From NCBI GenBank assembly GCA_038503035.1, contig JAVSML010038996.1, forward strand, positions 1-64,000: a DNA stretch of 64,000 bases, written 5' to 3'. The notes under the pieces are model-generated. The model did no database searches and had not been told where the DNA came from. It saw only the letters and a program-made list of their open reading frames with translations. Shown here piece by piece: positions 10,801-22,579 of this stretch (position 1 is its first letter; every line of letters begins with the position of its first letter). The DNA is from Crocodylus rhombifer (Eukaryota > Chordata > Crocodylia > Crocodylidae). The position numbers were made by a program, and so were the translations under genes.

Positions 10801-11030
10801 ACGGGGGGGGGGGAGGAAAAGAGGGGGAAGAGTCCCCTTCCAGCACCTCACAGAGTCCCCCTCCCTGCCCTGTGGTGTGGGGGAAGAGTTCCCCTCTGGG
10901 GCTGGGCAGCACGTCACAGAGCACTTCCCTGCCCCAAGGCAGTGGCAGTGGGGAGGGGAGGAGGGGGAAGAGTCTCCCTCCAACACAACACAGAGCCTCC
11001 CTGCCCTGAGATGAGGGAAGGAGAGAGGAG
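10801..11030 (+). repeat. GC-rich tandem repeat, about three units
   Basis: A unit running gggggaagagtcyccyt, a short spacer, cacagagyc and cctccctgccct recurs at about 10826-10870, 10880-10936 and 10962-11009. It sits in a purine/pyrimidine-biased GC-rich block (10800-11640). The long reading frames on both strands here are by-products of composition. Confidence 0.55.
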
Positions 11031-11634
11031 GGGGAAAGACCCCATGGTGCCAGGCAGGGGGATACTCTGCCCCAGCTGTGGTTCCTCCGTTGGAGGGGGG
11101 GAATTAATCCCCCCCCCGTTCCCTTAGCTTTAACAGGGCACTGCTGGGAGGGCTGTGGTCCCTGCTGGGATGACAGGGAATGGAGTGGGGGAATAAACCC
11201 CATCCTGGGCACCCTGACAGAGGCTTCTGCCCTTCTCCCTCCCCTTGCTGTTTCAGTGGCAGGGGTAGGGGGCATGGCCCTATTAAGGCAAATGTGGCAG
11301 GGAGAGGGTTAATTCCTTCCTCTGTCCCTTCTGCCCCTGGGAACTGGGGTCTGCCAGCCTTGGTCACTGTGTCTGCCTTGGCCACCCGCTCGCAGACTGG
11401 CAGATCCTGTTGCGGTGGGGGGAGGAGGCAAGGAGGGAAGAATGAACTGCCTCCCTGACTACTTTGCCTTAATGGTGCCATGCCAGGACATGTCTAGCCA
11501 GCCCCCACCTCTGCTCAGGCTAGAGAGCAGAGAGGCAAGGCCAACCCTGCTCTCTGGAGCAAAGAGCACAGCCCAGTCCAGGGCCACAGAGCATGCTGGG
11601 ATGCTGGAGGACTGTGCTTTAACTTAAACCAGGA

Positions 11635-11833
11635 AGGGGTCTGGGACAGAAATTGCATAAACCAGTTTCACCCTAATCAGTTAAGTCTGATGCTACATTC
11701 AGCCAGCTTTATCTTAAACCAGTTTTGGCCATTTTAAAACTGGTTTATGTTCACTGAATTTCTATTCTGTTACAGGTTTAAACCAGTTTCTGATCACTTA
11801 CACTGGTTTATGTGTAACTTCTGCCCCTATCCC
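11635..11833. mobile_element. MITE related to the element at 56429-56710
   Basis: Inverted ends run ggggtctgggacagaaattg on the left and, from the right, ggggcagaagttac, both followed inward by ataaaccagt. Shared interior phrases with 56429-56710 include gttacaggtt followed by a ctggtttctgatcactta segment. At about 200 bp it is a small non-coding MITE. No clean TSD was seen. Confidence 0.55.
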
Positions 11834-11839
11834 AGCAGT

Positions 11840-12240
11840 TTGCAAACTTTTGCATTCTGTTTGCTGAAGTTGAACCCAAGTTGAGTTTTTTTATGATCAA
11901 ATTCAAAGCCTGGCAAATTCTTTTTTCTTTTAGGTTTTACAGAGAGAATTTTCTGCAGTACTAGCAGTTACTTATGACTATCCTTTACCTGTGATGCAAT
12001 GTGGTTTGCAAACATTAATGAATTCTACTTATGGATGAACAACTGAGAAGCGGGTGGAGAGACAAATCAAAGCATAAAAGTAGAATCAAGTATAAACCAT
12101 AATTGCTGTCCCTTGGGGAATTCTGCTATTTCAACAGATGACGCGTTGCTGTAGCAATGAGCTATGTAGTGTCAGCAGACCGTAACCTGCTACCACACAG
12201 TAGGGTCATTTTGCCTTCTTCAAGGCAGCTAAATAAATAG
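11840..12240. other. Non-coding stretch, no feature recognised
   Basis: AT-rich sequence without recognisable repeats or frames. Confidence 0.4.
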
Positions 12241-12241
12241 C

Positions 12242-12425
12242 ATACAGGGACATAGAAATTGCCAAAGTAGATCTGACTCAAGGTCAAGATGCTAGTCCAC
12301 TACCCTGGTGCTGAAAGAGGCCAACAGCAAATGCCTCAGAGAAAAGTGTAAGTATCCCTACATTAGGTGCATGTGGCATAATCTGGTTCCAAATTAGGTT
12401 TTAGCTTTCTATGTGCTAGAGACTG
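12242..12425 (+). repeat. Sauropsid interspersed repeat (class uncertain)
   Basis: The phrase catagaaattgccaaagtag, then atctgactcaaggtc, agtccactaccctg and gccaacagcaaatgcctcag, matches a widespread turtle/crocodile repeat (gccatactggatcagac...gtccatctagtccagtatcctg...gtggcca...atgcttcagagg) that I recall but cannot place in a class with certainty. Confidence 0.5.
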
Positions 12426-12429
12426 ACTT

Positions 12430-13157
12430 CAGCCACAAAGCATATTCAGAAGCACAAAAACAAACACCTATTTTAGTTGAAAGGTGAAAGGACTTCCATT
12501 CTGAATGATCAAGATGGTGGTTGTTTTTCCCCCGAATGCAGCAGGACTTGATGATGCCTTTTTTTTCAGATATTTGTCTCTTCAGTCTTGTATATCGCTG
12601 CCTAAGGAACATTTTTCCTTTTAACATTCACAAGTAGCTTTTCCCTTAGTGCAAATCCAGCATTGAAAAATCTAGAGAATTTAATGGAAACATTAGCTTA
12701 TCCAAGAGCCCAGCAGACTCTCCATTTTGGCCAGTGGGTGGCCATGTGAGTGCTGGCCTCCACTTTAATCTCTCTCCTACTCACACTTCCTGGTTACCCT
12801 TTATACTTGAATTATAGTTTTTAATCTATACAAAGAGAACTTGTTAAAATGCCTTCGGTGAAGTATATTCCCAGTACTGTAGCACTAATTAGTTATTAAG
12901 GCACCAAGATCAAAGGGTGAGAACTGCAACTTTGGAATGCTCATATGATCATTTTGTGGCCAATTCATCCCTTAAATAGAAGCATTTTGTGAGTTTAAAA
13001 AAGAATAGCCCAGAAAGAATGACTTGGCAACAAGATGGTAGGCTTTACTTTTCCCTTTCAAGAGTAATTGGGAGTCTGTGAAGAATGCAGTGTCAGGCTC
13101 TTAGTAAAAGATTCATTTGTATTTATAACATATTAGCATCTAGAGTTGCCAATGTCC
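12430..13157. other. Non-coding stretch, no feature recognised
   Basis: AT-rich DNA with no coding or repeat signature that I can support. Confidence 0.4.
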
Positions 13158-13159
13158 TA

Positions 13160-13353
13160 GACATTAAACATTCTTATATTATAAAAGCCTTAGTCTGTCT
13201 GTCCGTAATGCTTTATTTGCACTCTGATTGGTTGGCTGAGCAGCCAATAAGAGTGCTCTGGACAGATAGAAACACATGGCAGAGCGCCGCCATGACAATG
13301 GGGAACTATGGGGCCGGAGTGGCGGGGGAGGCAAGGCCAACAGAGCTGCCCTC
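13160..13353 (+). repeat. Hairpin-bearing repeat block with CTGT-rich start
   Basis: It begins cttatattataaaagcctt followed by tagtctgtctgtccgtaatg. At 13218-13256 a strong hairpin forms: gcactct and ttggctg pair with cagccaa and agagtgc. The rest is GC-rich (gagcgccgccatgac, ggagtggcggggg). It looks like one end of a larger mobile element, interrupted at 13354 by a hAT terminus. The class is not known to me. Confidence 0.45.
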
Positions 13354-14225
13354 TAGGGCTGTGTGAAATTTTGCCGCCCTTTTTGTTTTGACGCTGTTTC
13401 GACCTTGCAACAACAAAGCTGAAATGGAACAGGCAGGCTCGAAACAGGGTTGAAACAAAACAGGGCAGGTTGAAATGTTTTGAAAAATTCAAAACGTTTC
13501 AAGTTTCAACTGGGAAGCTGGACTATGGGCTTACCTTCAATGGCTTGGCTTGCTTTCCTGCAGGGAAAGAGAAAGTAAAGTAGGGAGAGGAGGGAGGAAG
13601 GTGCAGGGAAAGGAATGCTCTCATTATTGACATGTGTAGCTGGCCAGTGACTCTTCCCTGAGGTCGCTTTCAACCCCGGTGCTTTTGGGGGACGGACAGA
13701 AAAACAGCATAAAAGGCAGCATTTTTTGAACTGCCCCTTCTTTCTGCTTTGGGTGACTTACTGAGCTGTCTGTTCTAGCAGCTCACTGTCAGACCACTAC
13801 AGCTAGCAGCACTGATTTTCTAAAGGATTCCCTGCTTGCTACCCTAGCAAGAGGGATTTCAGAATATGTTTTTTTGTAGGTGCTTTTATTTTATTATTAT
13901 ATTCATTGATTTATTCTTTTGAATTTTATACTTATATTGCATAGGGTTACTATAGAATTTACTCCATACAGGAATTTACTATATATATTTGTTTTTATAT
14001 GATCATTCTTTGCACCACACCAATACTATTGAATTTATATATACAGACAGATATATTTCTATTCCATTCATAAATCTGTTCACTGCATGAGACCTAGCTT
14101 GGAGTTTATATGCATAGACAGATATATTTCTATCATGTTAACAAATCTCTTCACTGCACCAGACCTGCAGTTTTGAGTTTATATAGGAACACAAAAACAT
14201 TTATATATTTCTTGAAAAGGAAGAC

Positions 14226-16740
14226 ATGAAACACCTTATGAAGCGTGGTGGAAAGGCAGGTGGCCACACTGGCCAGCCTTCGGGGGGGGGTGGAAGAGGG
14301 GGTAGAGTTTCCTGCCCCCCCACCAAACTGAGACGCAGCCTCTTTCCTCCAGCTAAAAGGGATGAGGCTGCTACAAGCAGCAAGGAGAGGGGAGCAGTGG
14401 CACTGCCACTGCCTGTGCCCGAGATTGCATCCTCTCCATGCTCAGCAGCTATAGCCCCGCCACCTCCACCATGACAACAGCCACAACCAGCAGCACCAGC
14501 ACCAGCCCCAGCACCAGCACAGCAGCCTACTCCACCCCTATTTCACTTCCCATGCTGAGCCTTCCAGTGCCAGAAGAAGAGCTGGCGCTAGATCTGGATC
14601 TGAGTGCTCTAGCAAGGGAAATTCTGGGGAAGGAGTGGGAATCAGCTGCGTTTGTGATCGACACCCCTCAAGTTTTCCTTCACGCCAGGTCTCCTTCCCC
14701 AGAAAGGACTTTGGAGGAGGTTGATGTACAGGTAGAGGCAAGCAGCTCAGCTGAATGTGCTCCTCCTCTTGCTGTGCCTCTGCCTGCTGAGGAAGAAGAA
14801 AGTGCAGCAGCATCTACAGATGCACCCACATCTCAGAAATGAGTGAGTAGTGTGGTTTGGGATCATTTTGAGCTGGCAGATGATCCCACATATGCTATCT
14901 GCCTGCACTGCCAAGCCAAACCCAGACGGGACAAGGGAACAAAACACATAAGCACCACAGGGATGCTGATGCATCTCCGCAGGCACCACCCCCTTGCCCT
15001 TGCTCCTCCTCAGCCTGGCAATAGTGGGAGCATGCGCAAAGGGAAGTCCCCCACTCACTCCAAAGCCCCTGTCCCTCCAAAGCAGAGCCAGGCCACCCTG
15101 GAACAGTAGGGGAAAGGTGAACAGAAAAGCGGGGGGGACGCATTCCAAAGGTGAGTGAGCTCACCCAGAGAATTGGGGAGATGCTTGGTGTTGATGCACT
15201 TCAAGAGGGATGTGGACAACATGGAGAGGGTCCAGAGGAGGGCCACTTGCATGATCAGGGGGCAACAAGGCAGGCCCTATGAGGACAGTGGTGCCATCCC
15301 TGTATGAAGCATGCATGGAGGAGGGAGGAGGGAGGGTGCTGTGCAACACAGGTCCGCAGGTGGCTTTACACTTCACTTTGGACATCTGGAGCAGCCGGGG
15401 TGGAGATCATGCCTACTTCTCCCTCACAGGGCACTGGTGTGACCAATCAGGCCATTGAAGGGCTCTCCTTCAAGCTGAGGTGATGGATGAGTCCCACACA
15501 GCAGTAGAGATTATGGGGGCCATGAACCACTTGGTGCAGGGGTGGCTCACTGGACAGGGTAAACTCACCCATGGATTTATGTTCACCAACAATGGGGCCA
15601 ATATGGCCAAGGCGGTCCATGATGCCACCTTTGTTGGCATCCACTGTGTGGCATACAAGTTGCACCTTGTTGTCAGGGACACCTTGGAGGGTGGGACAGG
15701 GCTGTCAGTGATGGTGCTGCCACTACCAGCAAGCTCATTTCAAAATGCAGGAAGGTGGCAGGCTACTTCCACCGGAGCATCAAGGCAGGTAAGATGCTGC
15801 AGGATAAACAAAAAGAATTGAACGTCCCGCAGAACAGAATCATGCAGGATGTGGAGACTTGGTGGAACTCCACATACCTGATGCTCGAGAGGCTGGTGGA
15901 GCAACAGAAGGACATCCAGGAGATGGCCTTGCTCAAGAAGATCAGAATCAGTGGCCCCCTGAACAGAGCTGGGTGGGATACCATCTCTGTTGATGCCCTC
16001 TTTAGCCAGGTGATCCCTGTAGTGAGGAAACTTCAGAGCCAAATGGAGAGCTTCCAAGGGATCAATGTTCCTGGCAGGGACAGGCCACTGTCACCAGGTG
16101 TGCAGGCACTGGTGAGGTGGCTGAAGAAGGGCATCAGGAAAAGGCTTGATCCCTGCTGGTCCAGTACAGTCCATGTGCTGGTCGCCATGTGTCACCCAAG
16201 GTTGAAGGGCACCATATGCGGCAGCCAAACACTGAATCAGTGGACAGAGGTGCTAGTAAAGAAAGTCAGGGAGGCAGAATGGCAGAGGTGAGGGGATGCG
16301 GAACAGGGGGATCCACTGTCTCATGCTAGCATGCCACCCATGAGCCAGTCTTATCCTCCACCATAGGTGCTGCCAATATGAGCTAAGGGCATGGCTCCTA
16401 TGGTGGGGTCCAGAGCCACCAGACCCCAGCATCAGGCAGGTAGGACTCAGACCTTGGTGGCTGCCTATCTTGCCAAGGATGTGGGGCCACTGCTGTGTGA
16501 CCCATTGGCCTACTGGGCAAGCCACAGCCAGGTGTTGCCAGAGTTGCCCGGGAACACCTGTCCTGTCCACTGACCAGTGTGCTGAGCAAGAGGGTGTTCA
16601 GCATCGCTGGGGATGTAGTGACACCCCTGCTTGGATGCTGATTTGGTGGAGCAGCTGGTGTTCCTGAAAGTGAACCTCCCGCTGCTGGGGTTCCTCAATC
16701 TCCAGGTGCAGATGGACTGAATGCCACCCTCCTCATTCCA
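14226..16740 (+). pseudogene. BED-finger hAT transposase pseudogene
   Basis: The likely start is the ATG at 14226, followed by a Gly/Pro/Ser-rich N-terminus with one frameshift near 14440-14470. After a single in-frame TGA (14840-14842) comes a well-formed BED zinc finger: VVWDHFELADDPTYAICLHC, then LMHLRRHHP. The core continues as LDIWSS with GHWC (about 15390), MDESHTAVEIMGAMN (15483), FTNNGANMAKAVHDATFVGIHC and AYKLHLVVRDTL, VAGYFHRS and DVETWWNSTYLMLERL (15850-15890), then a C-terminal dimerisation region in which SKRVFSIAGDVVTPL is readable (about 16580-16630). All hAT landmarks are in order, but stops and frameshifts occur throughout and a 94-bp CR1 piece lies between the finger and the core. 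It resembles ZBED-type hAT transposases, and differs from the minus-strand hAT at 4-7 kb. Confidence 0.88.
15194..15287 (+). mobile_element. Internal CR1 ORF2 fragment
   Basis: This segment encodes HFKRDVDNMERVQRRATCMI then RGQQGRPYED, the conserved region near the C-terminus of the CR1 polyprotein. It is short, lacks both CR1 ends, and sits inside the hAT transposase pseudogene in the same orientation. The good sequence preservation suggests a fairly young or recently converted piece. Confidence 0.8.
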
Positions 16741-16799
16741 TCTACATCTATTTCCCTTTTTAATTAAAAAACAAAACAAACCAGGTTATGCCCCGCTTT

Positions 16800-18060
16800 C
16801 AGCTGGAGGGAGCACTAACTGCATCACCAGCCATCAAGGGAAGAACATGTCCCTGCTGAGCTCGTTCCCTTGCCAGGACAAACTTGGAGGTATGCGATGA
16901 GGCTATGGGGAAGGAGGAGGCTTCAGGTTCCGGGCTTGACCGCTAAAACTGCACCCTGCCAGGTTAGAGAGGCCTGGTGGGACTGCTGGCAGTGCGGCAG
17001 CCCCATAAATGCCAGGTCCAACGATCCCCTGGTGAAAGCGGGGTAGGAGGCACCATAACCTCCAGCTAATGCATGCACGCACACAGTCCTGGCTGGGGAA
17101 AGCCAAAACCTGTCATGTCTTTGACAGGCCTGACGCCTGCTGGTTGCAGTGCAGTTGTGAAGCTCCCAGTATTCTTGGCTTAGCTGCCCGGGATGCCAAC
17201 TTTTGGGTTGAAAAACCCTTTGTCAGGCTGAGGAAGTACCTGCAGTTGGTGTGTCTCCTGGTCCTGGATGGAAGGAATAGTAAAGAAGCCAGAGGCTGGC
17301 CTGGCATGCAATGTCTCTGCCTCAAGACAGACACAGTTGCACAAGCACCCATGCCACAAGTTTTGCCTGTCAGCAGCCAGAGGTGCAGTTTCCCCAAACC
17401 CCCTGCACCTATATCCTTGAAACTTGGCAGGCTTCCTTGCCTCAGCAGGGGCTAGCAAGCCTGCAGTTTTGACCCCACTGTGGCTTAACACGTACACGTG
17501 ACACAAGTTTTCCTCTCAAGATTTTGGGGTGCAGTTTCTCTGAGCTCCCTGCACTTGAACAAGGCTCACCCTCTCCCCTCCCCTCCTTGGAGTCAGCGGG
17601 GGCATGGGGTGCTGGCTACGCAGTGCTGGCCTCACCCTGCCTCACGTGATGGAGCACAGCCATAACAGTGGGGACTGGGGCCAGAGCCAGGGGCTGGAGT
17701 CCCCCCTTCCCCCCCCAGCAACAACCGTCAGGGAGGGGGAGGTGGCGGGGAAGAGGCGAGGGAGGGGAGGTGCCTGGTGGCTGTGCCCTGCCATGACCGC
17801 AACTATGGCCATGACTGCCACTGCAGTTGCTGCAACTGTAGTTGTGGGGCCTGGCCCCAGCCCCAGCCCAAAGTGGCAGGGCTGGGGGGGGAATGTCCCC
17901 AGCCCAAAGCGGCAGGTGGGAGGTGGGGAGTGGCCATGGCTCCAGCCCAAGGCGGGGGAGAGTAGGGAGGGTGCCAGACGCAGGCCTCTGTCCCCGCCCC
18001 CCCCATCATTCTTGATGGACAGTTTGCTAGTATACATCATAAGAAGCTCAGCCTCTATCC
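16800..18060. repeat. Unclassified GC-rich repeat block
   Basis: Two related motifs, gaggtgcagtttcccc...cctgcacct (about 17380-17412) and ggggtgcagtttctct...cctgcactt (about 17529-17556), lie about 145 bases apart. The right border, read on the minus strand from about 18043, is cttatgatgtatactagcaa then actgtccatcaagaatg. It resembles the start of the block at 13160 (cttatattataaaagcc...ctgtccgtaatg). It may be the other end of the same element, opened by the hAT insertion, or an unrelated copy. No protein was recognised; the 161-codon frame at 17604 is low-complexity. Confidence 0.35.
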
Positions 18061-18199
18061 TGAAAGGCCTTATAATTTCTTTAGGGTAAGCCTAAATTAC
18101 TTTGGAGCTTACTGCTGATTTCCAAAAATGATGTATGGTGCTTAGGATCTTAAATCTTATCAAAAACTGGCTTCCCCAAGTCACCTTGGAAAACAGGAG

Positions 18200-18950
18200 T
18201 GCTTGCACATGTGATGGGGGTTTAATCCTTAGGGTTGCATTCTATTCCCCCTGAATTGAAACAGTGAATTTTTATTTGAAATGGTGGGTTTTATATTTCC
18301 ATCACTGTATATGGGCTGGTTTGCCCCAGAACAGTGTGGAGAGGCAGCAAGAGGGCAGTCAGGTGTGCTGGTGGCCAGCAAAGGTGGCAGGGATGACACA
18401 TGGGGTGCTGGAAGCCCGGGTGGGCTTAGAGAAGGTAGTAGTCCACCCAGACAGCCCCACGCTCTGTGCATGATCCCTGCCACCTTCAGCCACCCACGCA
18501 CCCAGCCATCTTCCTCCCACCTCCCCACACTGCTCCAGAGGCAAGCCAGTCCATTCCAGGCAATCCAGGCATCCCACTGGCTGCAGGAGCCTGCTGAAGG
18601 CAGAAGTGGTGAAGGGCCTGATCCCTTTTTTCTCTGTGGAGCCTACCCAGTTCTCCCACAGCCAGGGGGGTGAGCTGACTAATGGTTGCAATGTTCCAAG
18701 TTGCAAAGTTGCAATCCCAATGTAGTTTAGTTTACAACAATACACGCTTATTTAAAAACCTGAAAACTCTCATACATGTAATGTGTGACACCATTAAGCC
18801 ACAGAAAGTGAAATTTTCATCATGTGCACATTGTGATATCATCATGTGTACAAGCACCCCAGGACTTCTAAGTCATTTGGAGGTTTTAGGGAAAAAATGC
18901 CCCAAGAGTATGTTTCCTTTGCTGTGCTAGCCCAGGTTCTAAGATCTGTA
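18200..18950. other. GC-rich then AT-rich non-coding stretch
   Basis: 18320-18670 is GC-rich like nearby elements but lacks visible termini. The 82-codon frame at 18682 has a Cys-x2-Cys and Leu-x2-His pattern but is not convincingly a zinc finger. Confidence 0.35.
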
Positions 18951-19249
18951 ATCCAGCTGCCAGCCTGCCAGACATTCATCCTTGCAGTCAGGATTAGCTG
19001 GCATAGTCAAAGGTATGGGCTAGAGGCTGGGCTCAGCTTTCATTTGGACTGCTAACCCACTTGAAATCAGGAAACAGAATGAACCACTCAAGTGCTAATA
19101 ATCCTCCAATGCTTTCCCAGAATTTTCCCAGAAAGGTAAATAAATTCCACCTCAATTCATTGAGAAAGATAGCTGTGCTTGAGAAAGAAAGCTTGGGATA
19201 AGTTCCTTGTAGTTTCAGCAACAGACATAGAGGTGTACAGTTGTTGAGT

Positions 19250-20800
19250 AAACAAATACCATCAGTATGGAGGAAGGCAGGAGTCATGACTCTGCCCAAA
19301 CCAGGGAAAGACCTTTCATGACCGAAAAGTTACAGACCAATCTCACCTGCTAGTATCACCTACAAACTCTACGAATGTCTTATCTTTTGTAATGAATGTT
19401 ACCCTTGGTAGATTTCAAAGTTACGCAAGACCAAGTGGGTTTTAAACCAGGTCAGTCTTGTGCAGGCCAATTATTAAACCTCACACACCATATCGAAGAT
19501 GGTTTCCCACAGAAGTTGATCACTGGCACAGTTTGTTGACCTATCTGCTGCATATGATACTGTCCATCATGATCCACAAACTGTACCTTATGACTAAGAT
19601 CTAAGTCAGGCTCTCCATAGCCTTTTGGAGAACAGATGCTTCTATGTGGAACTCAATGGCCAAACAAATAGATGGTACTCCCAAAAGAACAGCTTACCAC
19701 AAGGCAGTGTGCTTGCCCCACTTTTATTCAACATTTACATTAATGGTCAGCCACTTCCTGCTGAATGTCAGTGTTTCATCTATGTTGATGATGTCAGGAT
19801 TACCACACAGCAGAAAAATTTTGAGGAAGCAGAGAAGATCCTGGAGAGGGAACTCAATGTCAGATTATTACCTAAATAATTATCTCAAATGCAACCCTAG
19901 CAAAACCAAAATCTGTGTTTTCCACCTGAGAAACAGGGATGCTAAATGACACCTGCATGTCACCTGGGGTGTCCGGAGTCTTGAACAACAGAAACACCCA
20001 GTCTACTTAGGGGTAACATTGGACTGTACAGTTTGTTACAAAAAGCACATATTAAATAACAAAGCCAAGGTCAATACATGAAACAACATCCTGCATAAGC
20101 TCACAAATTCCAGGTAGGGAGCACATCTATCCACCCTATGCACTACTGCCGTAGCGCTTCGTTTCTCTGTGGCTGAATATGCGTGCACCATTTGGGGATG
20201 CTCAAGTCACTGTAAACATATTGACACTACCCTAAATGATACATGAAGGATTATAACAGGCTTCCTACATCCCACCCTTATTCCCTGCCTATACAGACTG
20301 TCTGGCATAGTGCCCCCTTACATCAGGTGGAAAGTAGCAGGCAACATGGACTGGACATCAACCAGTGTGCCATTATTCCTCATCGAGAAATAGCTTTTTG
20401 TCTTCTATCACACCACTGAACATATCACCAGAATCATCCAGAACGTCCCTCTAGCAAAAATAATGGGAGAAACTAGGCAACGAAGTTGAATAGAACCAGC
20501 AAGGAATTATCCCCAGTGAGGAGTTAGCATCTGGCTCCAACTACAAATGGCATACATGGCACAGCCTGAACAGAGAGTGGGTCTCAGAAGATGCAACTTT
20601 CTCATAAAATTATTGGGCCTCTATGCAACCAACCAATGTGTTTTTCAAGACAAACTATGGAACGTCTCCTGAGGTGCCCTGTAGCACCATAATGTATTCC
20701 ACAAGATCTGGCCACACCAACACTAGAAGCAGTGGCCTGTGCAGAATATTGGGAAGAGACCATATAGAAAGGTTGGATTGGAGACATGACGAAGAAGAAA
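19250..20800 (+). pseudogene. Non-LTR reverse transcriptase pseudogene
   Basis: The reverse transcriptase copies LINE RNA into DNA at the insertion site. Readable blocks in order: IPSVWRKAGVMTLPKPGKD (19256), YRPISPASITYKLYE, VDLSAAYDTVHHD (19540), LPQGSVLAPLLFNIYINGQP and the catalytic-type FIYVDD (19700-19795; usually F/YADD), then CNPSKTKICVFHLRNR (19890), VYLGVTLD, NNILHKLT, AEYACTIW (20170) and RIITGFLHPT. The order is that of a jockey/CR1-clade RT and the region after it. Many stops and frameshifts make it an old fragment. The 5' endonuclease part and the 3' tail were not found. The exact clade cannot be given by eye, but it is clearly not the CR1 subfamily of the other copies here. Confidence 0.82.
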
Positions 20801-20959
20801 AGGTGTAAAGTGACTGAAACTCAGGTAAGGCTTGGTATTGTGGCTGCTCCTACCTAGCTAGACTAACCCAGGTGCTGGTGACAATCACACAAATTAACCC
20901 TACAGTAAAGACATGGCTAAAGTATCTTGCCCAAAGAACATTCAGAACCCTGAATGTTT

Positions 20960-21320
20960 TAATTTTAGTTTTATTTGATTTATATGCCACCCTTCCCAAC
21001 AAAGGCTCAGGGCAGCTTGCAGTGAGACATCAGAAGAACTTAAAATAGCAACAAGAATATCAAAATGAAATAGATACCCAGTAAGCGACATCTCAGCCTA
21101 GCTTTGCTTGCTAAATGCCTGCCCAAACGGGAAGGTCCTGCAGGGCTTCCAAGAGATGTCCAGGCTCTGGCTCTGAGGGCCTCAAGAGAGAGGGAACTCC
21201 AGAGCTGAGGAGCAACTGCCCAGAATGACCTCCCATATATTTTTTGCCAAGCAGACTTGGTGTACTGATGGCACTTGCAAGAGGTTGCTCTTGGCTGACC
21301 TTAGAGATCACAATAGGCAT
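20960..21320 (-). mobile_element. LINE 3' end with tail (antisense)
   Basis: Reading the minus strand from 21320: a degenerate C-terminus of the WNSLPSLL type (about 21200-21130, in shifted frames), then a 3' region with aagctgccctgagcc and ggtggcatataaatcaaa. The tail type matches the one at 6545-6633. It may be the 3' portion of a family related to the RT pseudogene just upstream, though in opposite orientation. Confidence 0.5.
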
Positions 21321-21329
21321 ATAGGAGAA

Positions 21330-22575
21330 AAGAACCCATGGTTCTCCTAAATTCCAGTCCAGAGCTATACCCAGAAAATCAGCCTTCTCCTTTATACAAA
21401 TTTGGGTTCAGACCATGGGGCTGTGGAGAAACTCTGGCAAGGGCTCACTCAGAAGCTACGAGAGAAGAGCATGTGGAAGGGAAGAGGGTATGTCAGTTCA
21501 GGCTAAATTCAGTGGAGCACAACCCTTGACTTAAACTGCTATCCACATTTCTATGTGCATATTGGACTCAGGCTGCTGCTGAGGAAAGAAGCTTTTGTGC
21601 TCCTAGGATGTTAGTGGCTGATAAGTAATTCAGACCCAAAGAGGACAGAATTGCTGCTAAAATGTTGCTGAGAGTCACTGTGAGAAATGGAGAAATTGAA
21701 GCTGGAGCTTTCTGTATGTGTAGCAAGGAAGAGGTGAAAGCATCTGGGGGAGTGGATTAGGTGAAGCAAGCATGCCGGGGTGGGGTAAGCCAAAGTAAAG
21801 GTAGCTTTAAGGAGAGGAAAGGCAAGTTCAGCAAAAGTTGGTAACACAAGCAACAAAGTAACTGAGAAATTAGTGGCTAATAATGGTTGCCCTAGAAACA
21901 GATTAAATGGAACAATAGTATTTCCAGTCAGATCTTTTTCCCCCCAGAATACTGGATGTTTGAAAAGGCCATTATGTCTCCCTCTCCTCACCCCCTCTTT
22001 CTTTAATTATTAGAAATACCACGCCATCTTGTTTAATGTTGCTAATCTCTGTGATCATGATTTCTATTATGTTACAGGCTGCATTTTACAGTGTAATATC
22101 ACATACAACCAGGGAGAAATTGTGTTGGGGTCTTTAATTTATTATGCTATTATTTTCAAATTACTTTAGATAAACAGAAGTCAAGATCATCCTGATCTCT
22201 GCTTGCCTACTCCTTTTTCTGAAGCAAGCATCAATCCTGCCTATATTTACTGCTGAGAATATAAATCCACCCCTAGGGTATGCAGTGTCCCCCTTGCCCT
22301 ATCAGCGTGTGGGCATTAGAGGGCATATACCAGTAATGTTCTAATCAATGCTATATCTGTAATATTCTCCTTCTAGACACCACAGCCATTGACCAATTCT
22401 TCTTATAGATATTACCACTTTATTCTGATGCATGGGGATCCTGCATTTCCATCTTGTACTGGCAACACAGCACAAAAAATAAAGGCAGAGTTGCAGAGGT
22501 AGTCAGTCACCTTTAGGACATGGCTTAATAAATCAGTCTGTCCTACCATTCTGCACTTCAGGCATATACAGAAGT
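21330..22575. other. Non-coding stretch, no feature recognised
   Basis: Nothing supported. Reading frames are short and overlap on both strands without domain signatures. Confidence 0.4.
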
Positions 22576-22579
22576 ACTT

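Larger units (their letters stand above)
13354..16800 (+). mobile_element. hAT DNA transposon, 5' end to transposase 3' end
   Basis: The left border reads tagggctgtgtgaaattttg, a typical hAT terminus that closely matches the inverted right end of the foldback element at 30801-31621 (tagggctgtgtgac). Subterminal repeats of gaaac/gtttc follow to about 13510, as expected for transposase binding sites, then a cataaaag TATA-like box near 13708 and a transposase frame from 14226. No matching right terminus or 8-bp TSD (left flank ctgccctc) was found, so the 3' end is probably lost; 16800 marks only where transposase similarity and its A-rich trailer end. Confidence 0.6.

Noticed and set aside
10701..11481. 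Open frames of 100-158 codons in the GC-rich block
   Set aside because: Composition-driven frames over tandem repeats, rich in Pro/Gly/Ser, with no conserved motif.
18682..18930. Possible C2H2-like or BED-like zinc finger (CAHC ... LLSHL)
   Set aside because: Cys/His spacing does not fit either finger class and no transposase follows.
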